From: a virus
IMG/VR virus record: IMGVR_UViG_3300042197_002762
Coordinates: 114,479-178,478 of that record
DNA length: 64,000 nucleotides
Direction: 5' to 3' (one strand)
Numbering within the stretch: the stretch's first letter is position 1; each line of letters opens with the position of its first letter. Made by a program: the position numbers and the translations under genes. Shown here in pieces: positions 41,516-50,758 of the stretch. Below the pieces are notes generated by a model, which saw nothing but the letters and a program-made list of their open reading frames with translations, was not told the DNA's origin and did no database searches.

Positions 41516-42214
41516 ATGAAGCAAATACAAATATTGGGACCATGTAATACCGGGACAAATTTAGGCGCAAGATTATTTAAAAATAATACAATCAACGATA
41601 AAGATGCGCTTTTGGTTGGAAGCGAGTGGAAAGTAGCCAGTAGCCCTAAAACGCTAAAGGTCGATACGATAAATGAGTCTAATACATGTGTTATTGATAA
41701 ACATTCAATAGATAAAAAGAAATTAACTAACGTAATTGGTTCTAGACAAGATGTTTTATTTGTATGTATGTATAGACCATTAAAAAATTGGATTTTAAGT
41801 GTTAAAAAGGAAAAATATAGAATTGCGTGGGATTATAAATTAACAAGTCGTGTAGGTTTTAGAAATCAAATATATAAAAACATAGTAGACCTATATAATC
41901 ATTATTATGAAAATTATATTTATCTAATAAACAAACATACAAACATAATATATTTAGAATATAATAAGATAATTATAAAAGAACACTTATTAGATTATCT
42001 TAATCAAAAAATTAAAAAATATTCTTTAACAGTCAAATCAGAAGAACATTTATTAGAAACTTTAGGACGGCCAGCAAAAAAACACGGTAAAAGTGTCAGG
42101 TCATACATTGAGGCGTTAGAGAAATATAAAGAACAATGTAGTTATAAAATAGACGATGAAGACGAATATTATGAATTACTAAATAAAAAAATACCAGAAT
42201 TTTTTGAAAAATAA
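41516..42214 (+). CDS. Second sulfotransferase-like protein
   Basis: 232 aa. GPCNTGTNLGARL (8-20) is a PAPS-type loop and FVCMYRPLKNWILSVKK (about 81-97) the second binding strand. It is shorter than and not closely similar to the 409-aa protein upstream. Substrate unknown. Confidence 0.65.
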   Translation: MKQIQILGPCNTGTNLGARLFKNNTINDKDALLVGSEWKVASSPKTLKVDTINESNTCVIDKHSIDKKKLTNVIGSRQDVLFVCMYRPLKNWILSVKKEKYRIAWDYKLTSRVGFRNQIYKNIVDLYNHYYENYIYLINKHTNIIYLEYNKIIIKEHLLDYLNQKIKKYSLTVKSEEHLLETLGRPAKKHGKSVRSYIEALEKYKEQCSYKIDDEDEYYELLNKKIPEFFEK

Positions 42215-42283
42215 CTATTATAATAACTTCTAAATTAATTATTGCTTTTTAATCAATATACTTGTAAAATAAGTAGTAGTAAA

Positions 42284-42553
42284 ATGAAAAAGAAAAAAGA
42301 ACCTTTTAAAATTACCCAACAGCAAATGTCTGGGTTTCTTGGTGACTCACATTTTAACCAAGCCATTTTATGGCTTCTTACGATTCCTAAAGAAGAATTG
42401 TCTGACACAATGTATAGCACATACCAACAAATGCAAAAAGAAGGTCAAAACGAAATATGGCTTATTGACCAATTTGAACAGAGATTATCTGGTGAAATCA
42501 AAGATTTTATAAACTGGAATGATAATTTTCTTACTTCAAAAAGTTCTCTATGA
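42284..42553 (+). CDS. Hypothetical 89-aa protein
   Basis: Basic start then helical, not recognised. ATG at 42284; an upstream TTG at 42242 is less likely. Overlaps the next gene by 4 nt. Confidence 0.6.
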   Translation: MKKKKEPFKITQQQMSGFLGDSHFNQAILWLLTIPKEELSDTMYSTYQQMQKEGQNEIWLIDQFEQRLSGEIKDFINWNDNFLTSKSSL

Positions 42554-43548
42554 CTATATTAAATACCCGATCAATTTATTATGATGATGTAAATTTGATC
42601 GCTCAGCCAACTGAAATAAAATCTCGGAAAGACGTTCCTCAAGAATTAGAGCGAATAATGGTTAGTCCAATGCAATCAATTATTGGTCTTATTTTTGCAT
42701 GTAGGGCTTTAACTCTTGGTCTTAGTGTTTGTTTGCATCGTTTTGACTCTACAATTGAAGAAAGATTGCAATTAATTAATAGTGTATTTACGAACATGAA
42801 GAATCCAAATAGTGCGGCAGAACGTGTTTGGGTTTCTGTAGGATTAAAAGATTTAGATAATATAGAAGCGATTTGTGAACAAGGCGCGCAAAATATTATT
42901 ATCGACGTTGCAAATGGGTACATGTTAGAAGTTCTAGAATTCGCTTCAAAAATTTTTCATAAGTCTGATAAAAAGATCAAAAAAATGATGCTTGGAAATA
43001 TACATAGCAATAGTATACTTCCAGATTATCAAACGCTTTCTGATTATTTTGGTATTCCAGTTTATTTTCGATGCGGTATTGCAAGCGGTAGCGTTTGTAA
43101 TACAAAAGGAATGACAGGATATAATCGCGGACAAATTACAGAAATTGAAGAATGTGCTAATTGGATTGAAGAAAATAATAGTAATTTGGTTCTTGTCGCA
43201 GATGGTGGGGTTAAAGACCCAGCTTGTGCCGCAAAAGCTTTTGGGGCTGGCGCTGATTACGTAATGATGGGTGGGTATTTTGCTCACGCAAAAGAAGCGC
43301 AACACGTAGTGGACGAACTTTATAAATTTTGGGGTGGAGCTTCTGAATTTCAACAGATTTTATCAAATGGCAGCGTAAAAAGGCACAGCGAAGGTAAAGA
43401 AAAAGATATTAATCCAGACAATTTAATTAGTTTAGAAAAATTAATTGATAATTTATGGGGTGGAATTAGTAGTGCTGTTAGTTATAGCGGTTACCCCACT
43501 TTAACACAATTTATTGGCAATGGGGTATTTGAGAGGAAGAGTGGCTGA
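42550..43548 (+). CDS. GMP reductase/IMP dehydrogenase-like enzyme
   Basis: 332 aa, single TIM barrel without CBS domains. The active loop GIASGSVCNTKGMTGYNRGQ (176-195) places the catalytic Cys at 183. It is followed by VADGGVKD and MMGGYFA. Loop length and the lack of CBS favour a GuaC-like reductase, making IMP from GMP, but the loop is divergent. Its last 14 nt are also the 5' end of tRNA-Ser. Confidence 0.8.
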   Translation: MTILNTRSIYYDDVNLIAQPTEIKSRKDVPQELERIMVSPMQSIIGLIFACRALTLGLSVCLHRFDSTIEERLQLINSVFTNMKNPNSAAERVWVSVGLKDLDNIEAICEQGAQNIIIDVANGYMLEVLEFASKIFHKSDKKIKKMMLGNIHSNSILPDYQTLSDYFGIPVYFRCGIASGSVCNTKGMTGYNRGQITEIEECANWIEENNSNLVLVADGGVKDPACAAKAFGAGADYVMMGGYFAHAKEAQHVVDELYKFWGGASEFQQILSNGSVKRHSEGKEKDINPDNLISLEKLIDNLWGGISSAVSYSGYPTLTQFIGNGVFERKSG

Positions 43549-43621
43549 GTGGTTTAAGGCAGGGCTTTGCTAAAGCTCCGAGGTCTAAAAGCCTCCGTAG
43601 GTTCAAATCCTATCTCTTCCG
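43535..43621 (+). tRNA. tRNA-Ser (GCU)
   Basis: Acceptor GGAAGAG/CTCTTCC, anticodon loop TTGCTAA (GCT), class II variable arm. Its first 14 nt lie inside the upstream CDS. Confidence 0.94.
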
Positions 43622-43640
43622 CGTCTTTTTTTTAAAAAAA

Positions 43641-43646
43641 GTGTAA
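43641..43646 (+). promoter_or_regulatory. Late-promoter motif (GTGTAA)
   Basis: TTTTTTAAAAAAAGTGTAAT, then 9 nt to the ATG at 43657. The T/A tract before the core recurs at 57127. Confidence 0.65.
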
Positions 43647-43656
43647 TTAATACGTA

Positions 43657-44760
43657 ATGAGCGCAGAAGAAGAAATTCCAATTTTAATAACTTGTGGTTG
43701 TGAAAGTGCAGTTCCAACTTTAGAAGCCGTTTCTAGAAGCCAAAATTGCGGGAGGTCAAATTGTGGACATATACCATGTCGGGGAGAAGCTTGTACTCCT
43801 AATTTTGATAATTTATCAGTAGACCAGAAATGTTATCCACAACGTTATTTAAAACAAGTAAGAACTTGGCAAGTACGTCCTTCTTCTTCTTCTGATTATG
43901 CGGGTGGGCAAAATGCGGCTCTAATGTTGAATATTCTTAAACTTTTAGAAAACGAAGAAATTGATAATTTATTAGAAACAGAAAGTAATTCCGAGGAAAT
44001 TGCTAAAATTAGTGATGTTTCTATTTTAAGTGGTACCCCTAGAATCGAAACAAGTCCTTACGCTCAAAGTGATATTTTTGGTTGTGGACAATTACCTACT
44101 TATGATAATGGGGTTGAGGCATATTGTAAATCAGACCCATGCCCAACTGTTACATATAGTGAACCGACTCCTGATGTGTGTAATCCCAAAACATTGCCTG
44201 AATTTCCAGCATTTTCTTCGCCATGTGGCGGAGAAGATGTTCCACTTTTGCCTGGACAAGGTAGAAGTGCTACGGCGAGAGATCTTGATGCCCCTCCCGC
44301 TGGTATTGTAGACAAACAACTTGTAAAATATAGAATAAGACATTTTCCAACCAGAACAGGATATTTAAAAGTCTGGATCCGTCAGAAAATTCAACAATAC
44401 CAATGGCGTTCAGAACCGCCACCCCCAGGATCTGGTGGTGGATCATCCGGTGGAACAGGTGGCGGGTCAAATAGCAATCCAGACGCTTGTAAACAATGGT
44501 ATCCAGTAGGCGAAGAAACCGTACAATCGGTAAAAGAATATACATGGGAATCTGACGAATATAAAGAAGATCCTCAATGTCAAGACATAATTCTTTCTAG
44601 TCAAGATAATTTTGTAACGACAAACGGTAAAGTAGCAAGATTAGAAATTTCTAAATATAGTTATGTAAAAGGTTATACACCCGATGACCCAGAAACCACC
44701 CCGCGTTGTAAACCAGATGGCTTCCCAACTTACAATACTGATCCTACCTGTGGTCCTTAA
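43657..44760 (+). CDS. Cysteine-rich virion-type protein
   Basis: 367 aa. An N-terminal Cys cluster (CGCESAV, CGRSNCGHIPCRGEAC in residues 13-48), a Gly/Ser linker near 253-275, and further Cys toward the end. Late motif at its start. It resembles the minus-strand Cys-rich set in composition, though alignment is weak. Confidence 0.6.
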   Translation: MSAEEEIPILITCGCESAVPTLEAVSRSQNCGRSNCGHIPCRGEACTPNFDNLSVDQKCYPQRYLKQVRTWQVRPSSSSDYAGGQNAALMLNILKLLENEEIDNLLETESNSEEIAKISDVSILSGTPRIETSPYAQSDIFGCGQLPTYDNGVEAYCKSDPCPTVTYSEPTPDVCNPKTLPEFPAFSSPCGGEDVPLLPGQGRSATARDLDAPPAGIVDKQLVKYRIRHFPTRTGYLKVWIRQKIQQYQWRSEPPPPGSGGGSSGGTGGGSNSNPDACKQWYPVGEETVQSVKEYTWESDEYKEDPQCQDIILSSQDNFVTTNGKVARLEISKYSYVKGYTPDDPETTPRCKPDGFPTYNTDPTCGP

Positions 44761-44770
44761 TAAAAAATAA

Positions 44771-44799
44771 TAGACAAATTACTCATATGCCTGTAGAAT
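44771..44799 (+). promoter_or_regulatory. Sigma70 promoter
   Basis: TAGACA (44771-44776), 17-nt spacer, TAGAAT (44794-44799), 6 nt to the ATG at 44806. Confidence 0.6.
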
Positions 44800-44805
44800 A
44801 AGGCA

Positions 44806-45006
44806 ATGTCAACATACTATACAAAATTAACGTTTAAGGGGCGTTATTTTAATGTGGGAATTCGTCCAGTTGGTAGTGATGGCTACGATATCGAAGTGCG
44901 TGTAAAAGGACCATTATCTGGAGATGATTTCCAGGCCCTAAGACAATACCTTGATAGTGAAGGATATCTAGAAGCCGCTAGGGACTATTTTACAGTTAAT
45001 AATTAA
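44806..45006 (+). CDS. Hypothetical 66-aa protein
   Basis: Small alpha/beta protein, not recognised, first of a four-gene unit. Confidence 0.65.
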   Translation: MSTYYTKLTFKGRYFNVGIRPVGSDGYDIEVRVKGPLSGDDFQALRQYLDSEGYLEAARDYFTVNN

Positions 45007-45010
45007 AAAT

Positions 45011-45295
45011 ATGGATATTAAATCATTAGAAATAAACCTGTTTAAAACATCAGAAGTACAAGATGGTGACACCATTCTTGTGAAGATAGATGAAGAAAAA
45101 AAATCTAATTTAAAAAAAGAAGATATTAAGTTTCTTTATGATCAAATTAGAAATATCGTGAAGAAAGATATTTCAATTTATTTCTTTCCTAAAGATTTAT
45201 CTATTGACATTATTAAAAATCATGTTAAAAATATAGAAGACTCTAAAGAACAAATTCTTAAAGAAGGAGAAAAACTAAATGAAAACAATGATTAA
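45011..45295 (+). CDS. Hypothetical 94-aa charged protein
   Basis: Lys/Glu/Asp-rich alpha/beta protein; overlaps the next gene by 17 nt. Confidence 0.65.
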   Translation: MDIKSLEINLFKTSEVQDGDTILVKIDEEKKSNLKKEDIKFLYDQIRNIVKKDISIYFFPKDLSIDIIKNHVKNIEDSKEQILKEGEKLNENND

Positions 45296-45515
45296 ATATA
45301 TTATTCTAACGGTTATTTTGTGCGCTTTTAGCCACGAAAGTAAAGGCAATCCAAATTCTGGGACTACATTTATTACAGGAGTGGGAACTACTCATTTTGA
45401 AGCCCATCGAATGGCCGTTAATGCTGCCAATAATTCTCGAATGAAAATTCGCCATCAGATTAGCACAAAAAGTAGTGATGGTTTGTGGCATGTTATTTTA
45501 AAAGTAAATCCCTAA
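45279..45515 (+). CDS. Small secreted protein
   Basis: 78 aa with a signal-peptide-like N-terminus (KYIILTVILCAFSHESKG) and a 55-residue mature part containing THFEAHRMAVNAANNS. A second ATG at 45288 would shorten it by three residues. Not recognised. Confidence 0.6.
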   Translation: MKTMIKYIILTVILCAFSHESKGNPNSGTTFITGVGTTHFEAHRMAVNAANNSRMKIRHQISTKSSDGLWHVILKVNP

Positions 45516-45518
45516 TTT

Positions 45519-45671
45519 ATGAAAGTCAAAGATTTAATTGAATTCTTAGAAGAAGAAAACCCAAAAGCTAAAATCGTATTTGAATACGAGGGCGCAGAGC
45601 TGACCCTTGATGAATGGTCTTTTGAATCTTATGATAATTTAATTACTATTAAACTTTTTGAAAAAGATTAG
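45519..45671 (+). CDS. Hypothetical 50-aa acidic protein
   Basis: MKVKDLIEFLEEENPKAKIV then FEYEGAELTLDEW; a pattern common in small phage proteins of unknown function. Its stop overlaps the convergent metalloprotease gene. Confidence 0.6.
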   Translation: MKVKDLIEFLEEENPKAKIVFEYEGAELTLDEWSFESYDNLITIKLFEKD

Positions 45672-47515
45672 GGGCTTACATTTAACCCCTGTCCAGAAGA
45701 CTCTTCAGAACAAATACCGAGAATAAACTCCTGTCTTTGACAAAACTCACCATCATTATTAATTGTAAGATAATATCTACCGTCTTTTTCTTCTTCTGAA
45801 GGACCTAACGGTTTTCTAAATACAATAAATTTTTTATTCTCTTTTGTGCCATTTTTTATAATTGGAAGTTCAACTACATGCATACCTTCTTTTGAAGAAT
45901 CTCCAGTTGAAGAATCGTCTTCATTTTGTACTAATAACCACTGTTCTTCAAAACTGCCATTTCTACAAACTTTAAATTTTTCAAAACGTCCAATCGGTAA
46001 ATTACTAACATTATCAGTATCAATAACTGAAGGCCCACTCATTTTTAGTTTATACTTACCCACTGATCCAAAACTCGAGTATCCTGTATCTGCATTTAAT
46101 GGTTTTTTAGTGTCCTGACTCATGTTTCCTTCTGAATTTCCAAATATCTTTATATAAAGTAATGTAGTATAAGAAAGATTTATTTCTAATTCTGCTGCTG
46201 GACGATTATTTATAATTACTTCTGCTCCAGAACGAGACACATGCTTTTCATCATTTTCAATTTTTAAAGGATGGAATATATTTTTATTGCTCCAGTTAGA
46301 TGGCAAATTAGGTTCCCACGGTTTAGTATAATCGCTAACTGGTCTTGATGATTCTATTTCTAAATCACAATTACAATATAAAATTTCTATTCCAGGTTTT
46401 AACATACTTACTGATTCTTTTCCTTCCAAGTATGGTTCCACAGTAAATTTTTTATATCCACGAGGAGCTAATACTTTAATAATATCGTAATTCTTATCAA
46501 ACCCAATCATGCCTATAATTTCTGTAGAATCGTCTAATGTAACATATTTACCAATTAAATAATCTTTTTCCGGATCTTTACTAATTGGACCTGTTAAACC
46601 TTGAGATGCTAAATTTGGTCCAGGAATAGTTGGTTCAAATTCAGAATACGGGTTTTTTTTCAAAGGCATCCCATAAGTAAGCATGTAATCAAAATCATTT
46701 TGGAAATTCTTTTTTCGACCGCCTAAATAATGATTACGGGGAGCTATTCCATGTACATAATCTGTATTAGACCATTGAAATATTGGTTTATCATATGTGT
46801 AACCCATTAATGGCGACCATTGGGGATTTTTACCATAATAACTAATCTTCTTTTTTATTAAATTTTGATCATCTCTATCATCTCCTTGATGATCTAAACC
46901 AAATAAATGACCTATTTCATGAACAATTCCTGGTACAAAATTTACCACAACGGCAGGTATAGGTAATGAAACCTTTTTTTCAATAGCATCATAACCGAGC
47001 ATTGCCCAATCCCACCCCTTCCATGCTGCGCCATACATATTTTGCTCAATATCTGGATTTCTTTTTTCATGCTGCCAAACTACTCTTTTAAATGGATAAT
47101 ATTTTGGAGGTAAATTATTAAAATCATTAGTGCCAGTAAATAATCGTGGTGGTAAAATTTTAATATATTTACCATCGGGCATTGGGGCTTCAGCTGAAAA
47201 AGGAATGGTACTTTTAACCTGAATATTTGAATCAAAAATTTCAAAATATTTTTTGACATTTTGTACAATTAAATCTTGATCCAGGGCAGCCCCAGCTGGA
47301 TTTATATTCATGGGTGGAATAATTAATGGGGCGGTGCTTGTATCTGGGTCTAAAAATGCACCATTTACAAAATTATTTGAACCATCTTGATGTCTCCACT
47401 TTGTAGAGACTCCATAAAGAGAAGTATATAAAAAATGCCCTTCAGGAATTGTTATTTCATCAAATATCAAATAAATATTTGGAGGATTTGGTCGAAGATT
47501 ATAGTTAGGTTTCAT
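45668..47515 (-). CDS. Virion-type M12-like metalloprotease
   Basis: 615 aa. HEIGHLFGLDH (199-209) is the metzincin HExxHxxGxxH zinc motif. The C-terminal half is beta-rich and shares a MIGFxxxxDIIKVLxPRG block with the second protease at 50758-52650. It lies 15 nt downstream of the 1075-aa fibre on the same strand. No signal peptide, so it probably travels on the virion and may degrade a surface protein. Confidence 0.8.
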   Translation of the reverse strand: MKPNYNLRPNPPNIYLIFDEITIPEGHFLYTSLYGVSTKWRHQDGSNNFVNGAFLDPDTSTAPLIIPPMNINPAGAALDQDLIVQNVKKYFEIFDSNIQVKSTIPFSAEAPMPDGKYIKILPPRLFTGTNDFNNLPPKYYPFKRVVWQHEKRNPDIEQNMYGAAWKGWDWAMLGYDAIEKKVSLPIPAVVVNFVPGIVHEIGHLFGLDHQGDDRDDQNLIKKKISYYGKNPQWSPLMGYTYDKPIFQWSNTDYVHGIAPRNHYLGGRKKNFQNDFDYMLTYGMPLKKNPYSEFEPTIPGPNLASQGLTGPISKDPEKDYLIGKYVTLDDSTEIIGMIGFDKNYDIIKVLAPRGYKKFTVEPYLEGKESVSMLKPGIEILYCNCDLEIESSRPVSDYTKPWEPNLPSNWSNKNIFHPLKIENDEKHVSRSGAEVIINNRPAAELEINLSYTTLLYIKIFGNSEGNMSQDTKKPLNADTGYSSFGSVGKYKLKMSGPSVIDTDNVSNLPIGRFEKFKVCRNGSFEEQWLLVQNEDDSSTGDSSKEGMHVVELPIIKNGTKENKKFIVFRKPLGPSEEEKDGRYYLTINNDGEFCQRQEFILGICSEESSGQGLNVSP

Positions 47516-47530
47516 AATTATGATTATTTA

Positions 47531-50500
47531 TTACCATGTTTTATTTTTACAGCAAGCTGAGATGTAAGGCATAAAAAATTTTGTAATTGTAGTATTTGCT
47601 CCAGATTTAAAAATTTTATATGAAAGTCTTTTGCTCGCATATGAAATATAAACAGTACTTATATTCCCACTTTGGAAAGTATTGTAGTAATTATCTCTAT
47701 AATAAAATGGTAAATTATTTAAACTTCCGAAAGTAGAATAACTACCAATTGTAGAACCAAAACGCCCTGTAATTTTTTCTTTATCTTCTAAATCGAAAAC
47801 AAATTGCCCACCACTGCTTAGATTAAAAATTCCGCTTACTTTATTAAAATTATATCCAGTATTTTTATATAACATATATGAGAAAGGATCTATAAAAGCA
47901 TTTACATTGTGACTATATAAATTTGTTATTCCAAAATTATAAAAATTTCTCGTTGGAGATGAGGACCAAGTCCCAGTAAACCAATATTGGGTTGGTAAAA
48001 TATTTGGCATTGTTTGGCAATTTTGTATTCGTAAAAAATTAAAATTAGTATCTAAAATACTCCAAATATTTGTACCTGAATCAAAACATCTTGCGCCTGT
48101 AATTCTAAATTCAGGGTTTGCAAAAATACATTTTTCACCACTTATACAATTTAAACCGCTATACTGACCACTTTGAATTTTTTTATTTTCATAAATACCT
48201 TGTACATTTAATACATTATTATTATTTAATGTATTATTTGTAATAAATAAAAATTCATTACCAGTAAGATTATTTAAATTGAAATTAACTTCTTCATCAA
48301 AAAACTTATTTAAATAATTTCTATTGATATCTATAGAAATATTTTTTAAATTATCTAAATTATTTCCTAACGGCTTATATACTTTTCGCGCTTGCTGTAA
48401 AGTATTTATACCAGTATTAGAAAAGCTATTTATAGTAGATCCCCAATAATAAAATCCACTATTAAAATTTTGTGGCAGTCTTGTTATATAAAAATCAGTA
48501 TAATTATCATCCCTAAAAGCTCTAAATAAAAATAATCTATTTTCATTAACAATATTAGTATAGAAAAATTTCTTATCAAAATATGTTTCATATAAATCAG
48601 GAAACATATCAGATAATCCAATATTATCTGGAAATAATTCACTTGTGCCGCTACTACTTAGCATGCCGCCGGAATAAAATCTTAAGTTATTTATTTCGGG
48701 ATCAGAACTAAAGGCTTGATATACATAAACTGGATAAATAAGAGTATTGCCAGCGCAATGCCCGAAATTCATTTCCGGTAGAGGTAGGGCCGCATCTGTT
48801 ACTGGTGGTGGATTCATAACAGAGTTATCACCTAATCTCCAACCAGTTACTGGTGGTAATTTGCCTGGATCTTCATCTACACCTTGTCTTCCAGTTGCGC
48901 TATACCAAGTAAATGGGCCATTGTATAAATTTTCAACTGCCCTCCATGCGCTAGGCAAGCTATTTTTATAAATATAAAAGTTTGGATTTTGATCATTTCT
49001 AAATCCTACCCTTGGAGTTCCAGCTATCGTAAATATCCCACTAGTATAAGTTCCAGCAAAACCAGTAATTCCAGGAGTATTATAAACATGTAATTTATTT
49101 ATATACGGACCTACATTTGTACCACCGCCAGTAGAATTTTCATCTTTATTTAAAGTAAATATTCTTACAGAACCAGTCCATGCACTTACCCCATTATAGT
49201 TACCATATATAGAATCATTTTCATTTGTAATAAAAGAATTAGTGGGAGATGTAAGATTTGTACCAACGCTATCCAAATCTGAAATTATCCATCTTTTCAT
49301 TACTGGATTGTTCCAAATTGCATATTGATATTTTTCACTTATATAAGTTTCTATATTGGTCAAACTTGTTGGATTGTAAATATTAATTGCGCCAAATCCG
49401 CTTAATTTTGGAGCGCTTGCTATGACTGTTTCATTGTAAATATCTACATTTTTACCTAAATTTATTTCAGGAGATGCTGTTCCAGTAAAGCTTTTACTTA
49501 AAGTCCACCCATTTTCTTTTGATCCAGTATAAATAAATATTCGACCAATCCCATTATCTCCAAGATTTACATCTCCAGGAGAGCCTACAACAATTGTCGT
49601 ATCTTTAATACTTACTGAATTTGCAAATTCGGATTGTAAACCAAACCCAGATATTTGTTGCTTGAATCGAAGTGGGCTTAGAATATTTCTACCCGTATAT
49701 ATATTTGCATATCCGCCAACTGATCCACCCAAACGGTTACCTAAAACAAGTATGTCGCCGTTTCTATTAATAGAAACACTCGAACCGTCAAACTGGGAGC
49801 CAGATAATTTTTGATCAAATGCCCATCCAGTTAAAAATGTTTGTCTATAAACTAAAGCTCCACTAGAACTTGGTGTTCCAATAACTATATAACTAGCAAA
49901 AATATTTTGTGAAGTACGTATCGTATCACTCATGGCAATACTTGCATTTGAACTAATAATATCTGGATGTGTTATTGTTTGATATAATCTATATCCAGTT
50001 ACAGTGTATTGGTAGACAGATACTTTCTTATCTTCTGTTGCGGCTAAATAACTCGGCCCAGAAGAAAAAGGATTCGCTTCATTTATTACGATATTTCTTG
50101 CAAAACCAGAATTTATAGATGTTCCCGTTATAGTTTGGAATAAATTCCAACCACTAGTAGGGTTACCAGTATAAACAAATATAAACCCAGGGCTTCCATT
50201 TATTCCACATGAACTTGTTGCTATGATACTACCATTTGAAGTTAATGCGGAACTATATCCAGCTGGGTTTGTTATTCCACTTGGATGTGGAATTGTTTGT
50301 CTTAATGCCCAATTTTGCCCAGAAACGCCAGTAAAAATAAATAAACCAGTATTTGGAACATTGAATGTTGAATTTTTAGTAACAATAATAACATTTCCAT
50401 TATTACTGATACGCATTGAATCTTCTCCAAATCTATAATTGTTTAAATTTGAACCGGTTAAAACTTGGGTTACATCATAGTTATTTGAACCAGGTATAAA

Positions 50501-50758
50501 TATTGGCGTATCATCAACTTTATTAAATTTTAAACCTGAAAGATTGGGTGTCCCATTACCACTTGCGATTAAATCATATGCATTTGGAGTTACAAAAACT
50601 TTGGATGCATCATCATCTATTTGGACTATTATACCATTTAGTAATTCATCTGAACTTAAACCGCTGGGCATTGCAAAACCCCTGTCAGAATAAATTGTAA
50701 AACTATTATTTTTTAATTGTCTTCCTAAATTTTTATATTGAATAAATGTTTTTTTCAT
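47531..50758 (-). CDS. Large fibre with FG-GAP/beta-propeller-like repeats
   Basis: 1075 aa. Residues about 90-430 carry repeats of the type NANIYTG, GRIFIYTG and VVGSPG, typical of FG-GAP or beta-propeller adhesins. The C-terminal 600 residues are Asn/Ser/Gly-rich. The ATG at 50758 overlaps the stop of the upstream protease by 1 nt, so a longer start is unlikely. It is flanked by the two proteases. Probable receptor-binding or baseplate fibre. Confidence 0.75.
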   Translation of the reverse strand: MKKTFIQYKNLGRQLKNNSFTIYSDRGFAMPSGLSSDELLNGIIVQIDDDASKVFVTPNAYDLIASGNGTPNLSGLKFNKVDDTPIFIPGSNNYDVTQVLTGSNLNNYRFGEDSMRISNNGNVIIVTKNSTFNVPNTGLFIFTGVSGQNWALRQTIPHPSGITNPAGYSSALTSNGSIIATSSCGINGSPGFIFVYTGNPTSGWNLFQTITGTSINSGFARNIVINEANPFSSGPSYLAATEDKKVSVYQYTVTGYRLYQTITHPDIISSNASIAMSDTIRTSQNIFASYIVIGTPSSSGALVYRQTFLTGWAFDQKLSGSQFDGSSVSINRNGDILVLGNRLGGSVGGYANIYTGRNILSPLRFKQQISGFGLQSEFANSVSIKDTTIVVGSPGDVNLGDNGIGRIFIYTGSKENGWTLSKSFTGTASPEINLGKNVDIYNETVIASAPKLSGFGAINIYNPTSLTNIETYISEKYQYAIWNNPVMKRWIISDLDSVGTNLTSPTNSFITNENDSIYGNYNGVSAWTGSVRIFTLNKDENSTGGGTNVGPYINKLHVYNTPGITGFAGTYTSGIFTIAGTPRVGFRNDQNPNFYIYKNSLPSAWRAVENLYNGPFTWYSATGRQGVDEDPGKLPPVTGWRLGDNSVMNPPPVTDAALPLPEMNFGHCAGNTLIYPVYVYQAFSSDPEINNLRFYSGGMLSSSGTSELFPDNIGLSDMFPDLYETYFDKKFFYTNIVNENRLFLFRAFRDDNYTDFYITRLPQNFNSGFYYWGSTINSFSNTGINTLQQARKVYKPLGNNLDNLKNISIDINRNYLNKFFDEEVNFNLNNLTGNEFLFITNNTLNNNNVLNVQGIYENKKIQSGQYSGLNCISGEKCIFANPEFRITGARCFDSGTNIWSILDTNFNFLRIQNCQTMPNILPTQYWFTGTWSSSPTRNFYNFGITNLYSHNVNAFIDPFSYMLYKNTGYNFNKVSGIFNLSSGGQFVFDLEDKEKITGRFGSTIGSYSTFGSLNNLPFYYRDNYYNTFQSGNISTVYISYASKRLSYKIFKSGANTTITKFFMPYISACCKNKTW

